64,000 nt of DNA, taken from Carnegiea gigantea (Eukaryota; Streptophyta; Magnoliopsida; Caryophyllales; Cactaceae). Under the pieces are notes generated by a model, which worked only from the letters and a program-made list of their open reading frames with translations, did not search any database and was not told the DNA's origin. The stretch lies in assembly GCA_029747015.1 (NCBI GenBank), contig JAKOGI010001254.1, positions 78,501 through 142,500 on the forward strand. The letters run 5' to 3'. Each line of letters begins with the position of its first letter. The stretch's first letter is position 1. Below, one piece after another: positions 1 to 9,976 of this stretch. The translations under genes were made by a program, and so were the position numbers.

Positions 1-639
1 GATTCAACGACACTTTCATAAACTACTAAATTCCTAGATAAAAATTAAACTACTCACACATGATTAAGGATTGAACAACTAGCTAATGTTTTGCAAAATC
101 TGAGTGCAAGGGCTTGACTGAGAATAGTTTTCAACCAAGGGCTTCAAAACCACCTCAATTCAAACACTAAAGCCCAAGATTTCTCACCAAAACAATAATT
201 AAACTAAGAATCTAAACTAAAAAGAACAAAAATTTTAGAAAGAAGATAAACTATGCTGCTCTTGCCTGTTCTCTTCTTCCTGCTACACGACGCCCTTTCA
301 TAAGAAAACCAGGACATTTTTAGCCACACAACTGAAGGAAAATGAAGAGGCAGCAGTTTCACCTCTCACCATGATCTGTGGCAGGCACCACGGTCCGACC
401 GTGGTTTTGGTTGGAATCAACTTTCTGCTCTTTTCTTACTCCACGGGCGTAGCAGTATATAGATGTTCGCATGGGATGTCAAAATACATCCATTAAGGAT
501 CAAATGCTGAGTAGAAATGCCTAAAATCCTGCAAAACATATCAAACAACGATGCCCAAGCATAAATCGAGTATAGGAGTATAAATAATAACATTGAGCAC
601 ATATCTCCTAAAAATGATGTATACGTTGAGCACTTATCA
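1..639 (-). repeat. 3' LTR of element 1 (partial, cut by window start)
   Basis: The sequence aligns collinearly with 10579-11240 of the other LTR of element 1 and with both LTRs of element 2 (43961-45238, 51565-52844). In the sense direction it starts TGATAAGTGC, the same terminus as the other copies. A short deletion of about 20 bp relative to the partner LTR lies near 605-615. The TATA region intact at 10871 is mutated here, near 295-305. Confidence 0.88.
387..405. promoter_or_regulatory. Perfect 19-bp palindrome in LTR of element 1
   Basis: The sequence is accacggtc-c-gaccgtggt, two 9-bp arms around a single base. It lies within a larger run of CACGG/CCGTGG words (366-405), about 90 bp upstream in sense of the LTR TATA position. 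The same site is perfect in one LTR of element 2 (44963-44981) and partly decayed in the other copies. Protein binding or RNA folding is possible; the function is unknown. Confidence 0.7.
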
Positions 640-654
640 AACTCTCCCATACTT
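640..654 (-). other. Polypurine tract of element 1
   Basis: Directly outside the downstream LTR, the sense strand reads AAGTATGGGAGAGTT followed by the LTR start TGATAAG. The position and purine richness fit the plus-strand primer of a Ty3/gypsy element. The corresponding tract in element 2 is at 45239-45258. Confidence 0.75.
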
Positions 655-2393
655 AAACTATTACTTGTCCTCAAGCAACGCTAAAAATGAAAAATATATA
701 TATAGAACCTCCTAAGGATAGATATAAGTAACATTCAAATGGCAAAGTTGATCCAAAGGTAGCCCAAAAGATGTAAAAATCATTAAATTTTCGAAAATCT
801 TTTGACTGACTACACTGTAAAACTTGAATCAATCTCCCAAATCGTCAAATACAATCATTTCAACATATAAACAAGTAAGGCTAGCAAGGCCGGTAGAACC
901 TCACTACAGTTATGTGGCTCTCATTACTCATGTGTTTAATAATAATAAAGGTTCTCTCAAGTCTCATTCCCTATACTCAAATCTAGCATAAGTTTGACAA
1001 GACTCTGAAATTCGCCATCACTAATATGCAAACACACTAGATAATCATAAGGACTTTCATAGGATTGTAATGGGGCCATGGGTAAAGGTAAGAGGGGAAT
1101 AAATGTTTTGGAAATGAGAAGCTAGAAGCCAGAGACTAAGAGCTAAATAATTCCAATGCACCATACTGCATCCTTCTTAGACCATTACAATTTATCAACA
1201 AAATACATCCCCAATTGAAAAGGGAAAGAGTTAAAAATCACAAGAATTAACAATTCCAACAAGGCTAACACTTTCTTCCGTTTTTTTTCTTTTTTTCCCC
1301 TTTTTTTTGTTTTTTGTTTTCGTTTTCTTTTTTTTTTAAGGATAGCCAAGGGGAAATCCATAATGAACTCTAAATTTCAACTCATCTCCAAACTTTGTAC
1401 AATGAAACAAGGGATTTATCGAAATCTCACATCCCTTCACCAAACAGCCAAAATTCACTGAAAGATAACAATCCTCCTTACTAGTGCCCTATCAAATTTG
1501 ATGCAAAGGAATGAAATGCTCCTTTAGTCTTGGCTTAAGGGTAAGACAAATATTTGGCCATGGGCTATAATAGGAGGTTCAAATCAAAAAAATCAGATAT
1601 AGGCTCAAAGGGGCTAGCAAGAGACACAATACATAACAAAGGTGACTATTTAGCCGTGGGGTTTCACAAATCAAAGAAAAAAATGCCTCAATCATATTGT
1701 CTAAACGCATATTTGAAATGTGATCTTCAATGAGAATCAAAACAAGTTCTAGAGAAATGATGTCAAGGAAGAGTCACACATGAAAGAAACATGAGACTGA
1801 ATTAATAAATAGCCTTTAAAAGCTCAAAATCTCACGGGACATCTACCAAGCTCAAAACTAGCGTACTAGTAAACACACGCTAAAATTCATGTAAAGACTT
1901 ATGGGGTATATCAACTCGCATCCAACATGTAGTTAAAACATGGAGATCATTTTGAAAACTTATTCACAAACATTTTTATACACAATTTGGGTGAATCAAA
2001 GGATCAAACTAAATCATAGATGTCTACTGAATCTATAAAGATCATCATTGGTCCATTTTTTTCCTTGAATGTTTTTTTTTGCTTTTTTTTTAATGCTTTT
2101 TTTCATTGCTTTTTGCTTCCTTTTATGCGTGCTCATAATGACAATGCAAACTAAAATGCAAAGGAACTAATAAAAGACAGAAAATAGTGAAAAAAAAAAA
2201 AACTAAAATGCGATCTAGAAGGAAAAGAAAACTAAATTTGCCACTAAACAAAACGAAAACCTAAATCAAAAAAATCCAGAAACTACCACTGACAACATAG
2301 AGAAAGCACAATCACACCAAACCAAAATAGGCATCAGATGCCAAATATAACAACTAACTCCCCCATGCCCTATAGTCTTGGAAATACCGTGTC
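655..2393 (-). other. 3' untranslated region of element 1
   Basis: There is no coding signal between the stop of the third ORF and the polypurine tract. The stretch holds several homopolymer-rich blocks (T-rich on the plus strand near 1275-1340 and 2060-2120). It is collinear with 45259-47119 of element 2, which shows that it is element sequence and not an inserted gene. Short ORFs here on both strands are random. Confidence 0.75.
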
Positions 2394-3605
2394 TAGGCAG
2401 CAAATGTCCCACGAAGCTCATTGTGGTGCTCTTGGACAAAGTCCCAAAGAGCAACGTTCTAAGAGGCAACAAATGCTCAAAGGGAAACTTGCTCCTCTTG
2501 AATGGATCTAAGGATGTCTTGGAGGTCGATATAGTCAGGAGAGGGTGGTTGAGAGGAAGAACTAGGTCCTGCTTGACTAGAATGAGGGGCTGGATGATGG
2601 GGTGTGGGTCGAACAACCTCCTCATCACCAGGTACCCAATAAAGGTTAGCCCGGCGAAGTAAGGTGGTACGATCAACTTTAGGAAACGGCAAAAGCTGGT
2701 CCCCAGGGCAAATCCAATGCAAACGCCCAGCCTCAATTTCACAAAAGTTTATAATTTTAAAAGCAGCTTGATCAAGCTGCTTGGACCCGGAAACTCTATC
2801 TTCACGATTGGGCTCAATACCCAAAAATCTAACAATAGTAGTCACAGTACCACCAATGACTATCCTACTTTTAGTGCTAATAGCAGCACTACGCAATTGC
2901 CTGGCTAAAAAGGAATTAGGATCAAGCTGGACACCATCAAGCATATAGGATAAGAAGTATAACACAGATAATCTCCGGACATTTAGGCTATCATCCTGAG
3001 CAAAAAGGGAACAAGCCAAGATATGCTGAGCTACTGCAACGCAAGGGTTCTTTAAATGGGTACACTTCGATGAACTAGTGCTGTACCTAACACTCACCGA
3101 AAGTTCACCCTAAAATGCATTCGCGGGGAACTTAGCGGTTTGGTTCTACTACGTGGAAAATCGAAGATACTGTTAAAGGTACCTAAGTTCAGTTCATAAA
3201 ATTGACCCTGAAATAAAACGATATGTATCCGACTTGGCATTGAGGTCCTCTAGTGACCTCGACGTGGAGTGTACTTAGGAATTTTAAAGTTAAGTCCCGA
3301 TATATATGTTTTTTTATTTCCAAAAAGTGTCCCAGACCACATTGTGCAAACAACCATTTAATATCATCTAACATTCCTAACCGAGCTAACAGTTCCTCAT
3401 CATACTATCTAGTTGCTATAACCATGCATTCATTCAAGCAATTATATCTAGCAACATAATCAAGATGTCTCAAATCGAGATGGTGAGGAATGTTACATCT
3501 AGCACGCATATTGGTGGGGGTTCGAGATGTCCTTTGAGGTCAAGGTAGTGCTTGATTTGAAGAACCAACCTCGTTGGTGATCCTTTATCTCTTAGTTGCT
3601 GCCAT
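2394..3605 (-). pseudogene. Athila third ORF (ATHILA ORF-1 / env-position protein), broken
   Basis: The gene lies downstream of integrase, where Athila elements carry their extra ORF. The sense start reads MAATKR. Reading with frameshifts gives blocks typical of the ATHILA ORF-1 / putative plant transposon protein families: a WLFA block with HFLE (about 3350), a block with SSSKCTHLKNPC, then YFLSYMLDGVQ and GGTVTTIVRFLG, and a Ser/Pro-rich tail. The longest open piece is 2477-3097 (206 residues). Stops occur a few codons after the start and in the first half. The same protein, less interrupted in its N-terminal third, is at 47120-48334. Its role is not established; it has been called env-like from position only. 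Confidence 0.8.
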
Positions 3606-3997
3606 TATTGCAAAAACCGAAATAAAAACCAAGACAAAAAACTAAATAAGAAAAAATTGAAGAAGAAAATGAAGAATTAAGTAAAAAGAACAAGAATAAG
3701 AGAGAGAAAAAGATAGGTATGGTGGATTAGTGACAGGAGATGAATTTGAAGAAGAAAGAAGAAGAAAGAGATGAAATTTGTGGGAAAAGAGAAAATATGG
3801 AGTGAAAGGGGATGATTTTGGGTGAAAATAAGTGCAAATGGAGAAGAAATGAGGGAATGTTGAAGATATTAGCTATGGAGGATTTAGAGAGAGAAAATGG
3901 AGGTAGAGAGAGAGAGAGATTCGAGGTTGAAGATGAATTGTGAGGAAGATGAGTGGGCACCGTGGTCAAAAACCTAGGCCACGGGCTGTAGCAGTAT

Positions 3998-4034
3998 ACC
4001 ACGGACCATAGGGCTCACCATGATCCAACCATGG
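3998..4034 (-). promoter_or_regulatory. Copy of the LTR palindrome module upstream of third ORF
   Basis: The plus strand reads accacggaccatagg and continues into caccatgatccaaccatgg. The first 14 bases match the LTR stretch starting at 10948 (accacggtccatag) at 13 positions, and the rest aligns mainly through transitions. Nearby words shared with the LTR include gtagcagtat next to ccacgggc. The block therefore appears to be a duplicate of the LTR promoter-proximal module placed 5' of the third ORF. The function is inferred. Confidence 0.55.
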
Positions 4035-4152
4035 AGTCTGCTAGTTTCTTTTTTTTTTCCCTAGGTGGTACTCCACGACCATGGTTCTGGGGGTCTGGCC
4101 GTGGTGCCAAGCATTTTATTCATAGTTTTTGTTTTTTCTCTTTACATGTATG

Positions 4153-4174
4153 TATATATATATATATATATATA

Positions 4175-4248
<74 letters not shown>
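4153..4248. repeat. (TA)n microsatellite, about 95 bp
   Basis: This is a nearly pure TA dinucleotide tract with two small interruptions in the pol to third-ORF spacer of element 1. Element 2 lacks it at the matching place (about 48870-48895), so it expanded after the two copies separated. Confidence 0.95.
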
Positions 4249-4310
4249 TGAAAATAGGCACCAACTACAAAAATAGTAAAAATAAAAGCTAAGAAAAGAA
4301 AAAGGGAAAA

Positions 4311-4769
4311 GAGCTTGGGTTGCCTCCTAAGAAGCGCTCTTTTAAGGTTAAGAGCTTGACCCTTCTTCCATGCTTGGTCTAGATCAGTAAGTGTATATAC
4401 ATTGGCTTTATCAATAGGTTGTCCCGTAAGATATGGTTTTAATCATTATCCATTAACTGTGAACGCACCCGTGGAATAACTCCGTATTTCAATTGCTCCA
4501 TTTGGTTGAACCATGGTGACTTTAAATGGCCACGACCATCGAGATTTTAGTTTACCTAGAAACAATCTCAATCTAGAGTTGAATAATAGGACCATGTCAC
4601 CTTTTTCAAACCTCTTCTTCATGATATTCTTATTGTGCCACTTCTTAGTTCATTCTTTCTAAATATGTGAACTTTCACAGACATCCAACCTCAGCTCATC
4701 TAACTCATTTAGTTGCAAGAATCTTCATTCTCCGACTGCCTTTCGATCAAAATTGAGTGTCTTGATAAC
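4311..4769 (-). pseudogene. C-terminal tail of Athila pol, element 1
   Basis: The sense strand between the integrase core and the spacer encodes a charged tail ending with a DLDQAWKKGQ-like block (near 4345-4385) before a basic GRRQP-type end. The same tail survives at the right position in element 2 (about 48970-49035). It belongs to the integrase C-terminal extension of this Athila family; no chromodomain is visible. Frames are interrupted. Confidence 0.6.
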
Positions 4770-5470
4770 CTAGTATGCTTTATGTTCCATCTCTACTGCT
4801 AAGTGACAAGACTTTCCAAACACCAACCAGTATTGAGAGGTGCCTAGAGGAGTCTTGTAAGCGGTGTGGTATGCCCAAAGAGCATCAAGCTTGAAGGACC
4901 AATCTTTGCGGGACCAATCCAGTGTTTTCTCCAGTACGCTCTTCAATTCTCTATTCGAGAGTTCTACCTGCCCACTTGTTTGGGGATAGTAAGGTGCAGC
5001 GATCTTATGAAATATCCCATATTTTATTAATAGTAACTTAAGAGGCTTGTTGCAAAAGTGTGTGCGATTGTCACTTAGAAGAGGTCTGAGCATGCCAAAC
5101 CGTGTAAAAATATTTTTCTTGAGAAACTTAAGAAGATCAACCTTAGAATGATTTGTTTGAGAGGCGATGGCTTACATCCACTAAGAAACATAGTCAACCG
5201 AAATAAGAATGTAAGGGTTGTTATGGGAAGGAGGAAAAGGACCCATGAAGTCAATCCCCCATACATCAAATAATTCTACCTTGGGTATGGCATCATGCCT
5301 CGTGAAAATATTCCCTGCTCGCTGACATCTATCACAAGCCATTAAAAATGTCCTTACATCCTTAAAGAGCGTACGCCAGTAGAAACCTGCTTAGAGTACC
5401 TTCGCAATTATTTTATCTGGTCCAATGTGGCTACCATAGGTTGAAGCATGGTAATGGTGCAAGGCATTAT
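4770..5470 (-). pseudogene. Integrase of element 1, frameshifted
   Basis: Reading in sense, a zinc-binding region with CDRCQRAG lies near 5310-5340 and is followed by WGIDFMG (first catalytic Asp, about 5250). An open block from 5093 to 4770 contains LLSDNRTHF (second Asp) and [18 protein letters not shown] residues (catalytic Glu) with [10 protein letters not shown] readable. The DDE core is therefore recognisable. Frame changes separate the zinc finger, the first Asp and the rest. A retroviral-type integrase inserts cDNA into chromosomal DNA; this copy is inactive. Confidence 0.85.
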
Positions 5471-5739
5471 GGACCTCATCTTTAGGCAATCACCTTCTAT
5501 AAATTCCATCTCCACATAGTGTGTAAAGGAAAGGTTTTCTTCCTACACATTGTATTTAGCATCGGTAAAGAACTTCTTTCTTTGTTGGCAGGACAATCCT
5601 GGAGGTAACACTCCACACACTTTGAAGTTCACCAAATCAGCATACCGTGGGGTATCTTGCTGGGATATAGCGAGAAGCAGTTCATCGGGAAAAAGTTTTA
5701 TCAATGGGGAGCTCTTCACTAAGAGTGGCCCCAGGGCCT

Positions 5740-6110
5740 AAGTGAGATAGATGATCCACAACCATATTTGCCAACCCGATCTTATCTTTGATCTCCAAAT
5801 CAAATTCTTAAAGACTGAGAACCCACCGGATAGGTCAAGGCTTGGAGTCTGATTTCTTCATTAAATATTTCAAAGTGGCATGATCTATGAAAATGGTGAC
5901 GTTAGAATTAATCAAGTAAGAGCTAAATTTTTCTAAGGCAAAGACAACTATTAAGAACTCCTTCTCAGCCATGACATAATTCACTTGAGCCCCATCGGGA
6001 GTATGGCTTGCATAGTATATGGCGTATGGCCTATTGTCCTTTCGTTGGCCTAGAACAGCCCCTATTGCATAGTCACTTGCATCGCATATTATTTCAAAAG
6101 GTAGCTCCTA
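5740..6110 (-). pseudogene. RNase H of element 1, broken
   Basis: The sense strand reads RPYAIYYASHTPDG (near 6030), then an EKEFLIVVFALEKF block and YLINSNVTIF, followed by the HATLKYLMKKSD region. This is the RNase H part of a Ty3/gypsy polyprotein, lying directly after RT. Several stops and a shift are present. The Asp expected before HATL appears as IDHATL and is retained. Confidence 0.75.
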
Positions 6111-6302
6111 ATTTAGCGCTTACATTACTGGGGCAGTGATTAGTGTCTCTTTTAACATATGAAAAGCACTCGATCATTCTTCATTAAACTCAAAAGGCAC
6201 ATCCTTAGCAAGCAATTGTGTGAGAGGTTTTGTAATTTTTTAAAAACCTTTAATGAACCGCCAGTAAAAATCGACGTGTCAGAGAAAACTCCTCACACCT
6301 TT

Positions 6303-7058
6303 TCAAGAAATTGGTAGTGACAGTTTCTCAATCACCTCCACCTTTATTTTATCAACCTCAATGCCTTTACTAGAGATAACATGACCAATGACAACGCCCT
6401 TTTGCACCATAAGATGACATTTCTTCCAATTTAAAACCAAGTTCAAATCTTCGCATCTTTGCAAAACCTTAGATAAGTTATTCAAACACTAATCATAAGT
6501 TGCACCGTACACAGAGAAATCATCCATAAAGACTTCCATTATGTCCTCTATAAAATCAGAAAAAATAGCCATCATACAACGTTTAAATGTGGTGGGGGCA
6601 TTGCATAACCCAAATGGCATTCTTCTATAAGCATATGTACCATAAGGACATGCAAAAGTAGTCTTTTCTTGGTCACTAGGATGGATAAGGATTTGAAAGA
6701 ATCCTAAATATCCATCTAAGTGGAAAAAATATGAGTTCTTAGCCAATCGTTCAAGCCTTTGGTCAATGAAGGGAAGGGGAAAGTGATATTTATGGTTGGC
6801 TTTATTCAATTTTTGGTAATCAATGCACATACGCCAATAGATAGTTCCAGTAGGGATTAGCTCATTATTATCATTTTTAACAACAGTCATCCCTCCTTTC
6901 TTAGGTAAAAAATGGATCAGGCTTACCCACGCACTATCTGAGAAAGGGTAGACAATGTTGGCTTTGAGCAACTTCAAAATTTCCTTTTTAACTACCTCTT
7001 GCATGCTAGGGTTCAATCTTCTTTGGTGTTTAGTTGAAGGTTTATGATCGTCTTCCAT
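6303..7058 (-). pseudogene. Reverse transcriptase of element 1
   Basis: The best preserved part of pol. From 7058 the frame reads a short lead-in, then LLKANIVYP, SDSAWVSLIHFLPKKGG, CIDYQKLNKAN, FPLPFIDQRLERLA and MPFGLCNAP, with the catalytic block VFMDDFSVYG near 6510-6540. A single stop (about 6486-6488) separates it from the thumb region, 6485-6303, containing CEDLNLVLNWKKCH and GHVISSKGIEVDK. The FMDDFSVYG form is typical of Athila-type RTs. Confidence 0.9.
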
Positions 7059-7096
7059 TAAGATTCAATGCATACACAAAGAAGGATGAATTCCTA

Positions 7097-7459
7097 TTAA
7101 GTCATCAAGGTGTGTCCTATGGCTTTACGATACTTCCTAAGTACTCCAAGCAAAGAGTCGATTTGGGTTGCATTAAAACCTGCATTCATAATCACTAGGA
7201 ATGTAGATTTTGGTCCAAGAAATTCATACCTCAAGGATGAAGGGAGGGGCTTCAATTCTACCTTGGGAGCTTTTGCCTCATTAGACAAGGGCTTACTTTC
7301 ATCTTGTAATGTTTCCTCCCTAGAAAGGGAAGGTGGAATTGGTGGAGAGGTTTCCAGAAGTTGAGGACACTGGGCTACATCGGGATTTTCATCCTTAGTA
7401 GTGCTATTATTTAACATCGAGTGCTCAAGTGGATCATTAGAATTAAGGTTAGACTTCAC
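7097..7459 (-). pseudogene. Protease to RT linker of element 1 pol
   Basis: This is an open block of 120 residues, acidic and Pro/Ser-rich at first, then ELKPLPSSLRYEFLG and LLGVLRKYRKAIGHT, which in Athila-type pol precedes RT directly. A frameshift at about 7090 separates it from the RT frame. Confidence 0.75.
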
Positions 7460-7603
7460 GCATTAAACCATCAACCACATCAACCTTATTACACTCATCA
7501 GAAATGGAAGGAAATTTAGCAGCTTTTAATAAATTAAAATCCACATGATCATTTCCCACATCAAAAGATAGCACATTGTTTTTCTCATCAATACGGCACC
7601 CTG

Positions 7604-8040
7604 CTATGCTCGGAACGGTCTCCCAAGAATAATGGAGGTTTGTGTATCGTCCTCCATTTCTAGAATTACAAAGTCTACCGGTACATATATAAATCCCCTA
7701 CTTTTATTAGAATATCTTCTAAAGTTCCCATAGTGTATTTTATAGAACAGTTTGCCAATTGTAAGGAGATAGTAGTTGGTCTTATCTCTCTTAGTTCCAA
7801 TTTTTTGCAAATAGAAAGGGGCATCAAGCTCACACATGACCCTAAATCACATGAAGCACGGTATATAGACACATTCCCTATCAGGCAGGGAATTGAAAAA
7901 CTGTCGAGATCTTTCAGCTTAGCTGGAAGCTTGTTTTGGATTGCCACACTGCATTTTTCAGTCAAAGCTACAGTTTCATGTTCTTCAAGCTTTTTTTTCC
8001 TAGACAGAATTTCTTTTAAAAATTTAGCATATGAAGGCAT
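7604..8040 (-). pseudogene. Aspartic protease of element 1, frameshifted
   Basis: The frame from 8040 reads FLKEILSRKKKLEEHETVAL, then FSIPCLIGN and CDLGSCVSLMP, the active site in the DLG form used by Athila elements (in place of DSG or DTG). A shift around 7680-7700 moves the reading to a second frame with VPVDFVILEMEDD and the conserved IILGRPF near 7610. The enzyme would release gag and pol products. Confidence 0.85.
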
Positions 8041-8099
8041 TTGAGTTAGGGCTTCAGTAAACAGAATGTTTATGTATAGTTGCTTAAGGACTTCTAAAA

Positions 8100-9813
8100 A
8101 CTTCCCAAATTGCGAATCGAGTTAAGCTTTAGCCATCCTTTAAGGAAATGGTAAAGCTGGGGTGCACGGCATTGGGAAATGGTGTTAGGGCCCTTAGGAA
8201 CCTCATTAGACTTATGGGCGACATACAATCACTTCCTTCGAGGGTGAAGATATCTCTCTTTCGACATTCTCAACATGCTCATTCTTATCATGAAAATATG
8301 CACCATTAGCAATCTCCTTAGGTCCGTCTAATTGTTATCCTTCATTGCATTACATTACTACTTAGGATTAAGCTTAAGCTTACTCAGAAGTCCATCTGAG
8401 GGGGTAGATGGAAAACTAGATTTTTAGGTAATCTAGGCTTCCAACATCCTATTATGAGTTGTAATCACATCAACCTTTGAGGCTAATTGCTTAATATACT
8501 CATCCAGTTTTTGTTGTGTCAACATCCTATTATGAGTTGTAAGCACATCAGCCTTTGAGGCTAATTGCTTAATATACTCATCCGATTTTTGTTGTGCCAA
8601 AAGCACACTTTCTATCATCACTTCTAAATTGGACTTTTGGGGTACTTGAGAAGGGAAAAGAGGTCTTTCAAAACTAAAGGGTGGTCTAGCATTCATAGGG
8701 GGCATATTCGATGAGTTTGGATTAGACCTATAAGAGAAATTTGGACGATTCTTCTAACCCGGATTACAAGTACTAGAATAAGGGTCATTGGTCAGTCTCG
8801 GGTTGAAGTTTTGACCATAGTTAACTTCACTAGGGTCTTAGGAAAAAGGACTCCCAACTTGATACTTCAAGGTTACATGCTCAACAGAACTATAATTTAA
8901 CATGGGAAAGGGGCACTAGAATTCACAGCATTAACATTCATTCAGTCCAGTTTTTGAGTTATAGCATTTACTTTAGCAAAAAGCAAAGCAAGTGCATCAA
9001 CTTCAAGCTTACCTCCAACCTATTTGGGTTTGCCTCGTTCGATGGACCATTGAAGATTATTAAGTGCCATCTCCTCAATTAGGGTATAGGCTTTATCCTC
9101 AGTTTTGCTCATCAAGGTTCCTCTTCCTGCCGCATCAATAGTAGACCTTACAGATTGAGGTCACACCATTATAAAAGGCTTGGATAATCATCCAAGCTGA
9201 AGATCATGATAGGGGCATAACACAGCAAATCTTTAAACCGCTCCTAGGCTTCATAGAGCGCCTCTTTATATTTTTACATGAAGTTGGTGATCTGATTTCT
9301 AAAGCTCGCTATTTTGCTCGAAGGGAAAAACTTGGTGAGAAAGGCTCTTTTCAACTCATCTCAAGTGGTAATGCATCCAGATAGCACGGAGTACAACCAA
9401 GCCCATGCTTTATCCCTCAATGAGAAAGGAAATAAGCGCAGGCAAATCACATCAGTGGAGACTTCACTAAGTTTTAACGCGTCACATGCCTCTAAAAAGA
9501 TCGAGAGGTGCAGATTCGGGTCTTCCAAAGGCGTTCCTCCAAGTTGGGATTGTTGCTTCATCGAAATGAGTGCTGGTTTGATCTTGAAATGGTTGGCATC
9601 AACAGTGGGGTAGGCGATGCTTGAGGCAATCCCTTGATCTCCGTGGGCAACGAAATTTGGAAGTGTTCTTCTTTGGTCACCTCCTCCTCCTACCATGTTT
9701 GTTGGATTCCTTCTTGGCTTGCGTCTTTGTTCTTCAATCCTTTGCTTCTTCCTCGTTAAGTGGAAAGTCCTTTCAATCTCAGGATTGGGTTCATATAAGA
9801 TTAGACTTCGCAT
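8100..9813 (-). pseudogene. Gag of element 1, broken
   Basis: The N-terminal half is open from 9813 to 9361 and reads RSLILYEPNPEIERTF, a GG-rich stretch, then an FKIKPALISM block, GGTPLEDPNLHLSIFLEACD and LRLFPFSLRDKAWAWL, all typical of Athila gag. A TGG-to-TGA change at 9361-9363 stops it where element 2 reads Trp. Downstream fragments in several frames include the MTQ-like and QRP-rich regions and an open piece, 8705-8433, with PSQVPQKSNLE. The CCHC knuckle region near 8830-8900 is degraded. Confidence 0.85.
8443..8598 (-). repeat. 78-bp in-frame tandem duplication in gag, element 1
   Basis: The units 8443-8520 and 8521-8598 are direct copies with five differences that I can count. In protein, a 26-residue block containing EYIKQLASK and THNRML appears twice. 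Element 2 has one copy here (about 50117-50190). The length is a multiple of three, so the frame is kept. Confidence 0.92.
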
Positions 9814-9951
9814 AAATAGAAAAAATTCCTGTAAGCACTATCACCAACACTACCAGCGTAATCAAACAAGAACATAAAAAGAAAATAAAAGTAAAAGGCA
9901 ATAAAATACTTAGTCACTTTCGCGAGACTAACTTAATAGCTACTATTTTAT

Positions 9952-9969
9952 TCCCCGGCTACGACGCCA
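9952..9969 (-). other. Primer binding site of element 1 (tRNA-Asp type)
   Basis: The sense strand reads TGGCGTCGTAGCCGGGGA, which matches the complement of the plant tRNA-Asp 3' end at 16 of 18 positions. It lies 7 bases inside the upstream LTR. This primer is usual for Athila and related lineages. Confidence 0.88.
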
Positions 9970-9976
9970 AAAAACT

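Larger units (their letters stand above)
3606..4310 (-). other. Spacer between pol and third ORF, element 1
   Basis: About 0.7 kb lies upstream in sense of the third ORF. It contains a pyrimidine-rich stretch just before the start codon (about 3640-3950 read in sense), a block of CACGG/CCGTGG words (3958-4110) and a long TA tract. The short ORF translated here (3727-4002) is low-complexity Ser/Leu/Phe and is probably not a gene. A collinear copy lies at 48335-48950 in element 2. Confidence 0.65.

Noticed and set aside
3727..4002. Small secreted-like protein between pol and the third ORF, also seen at 48370-48738
   Set aside because: A similar frame in two copies of one family is expected from shared ancestry; the residues are low-complexity and many indels separate the copies.
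4031..4292. ORFs with long Tyr-Ile repeats
   Set aside because: They are translations of the TA microsatellite.
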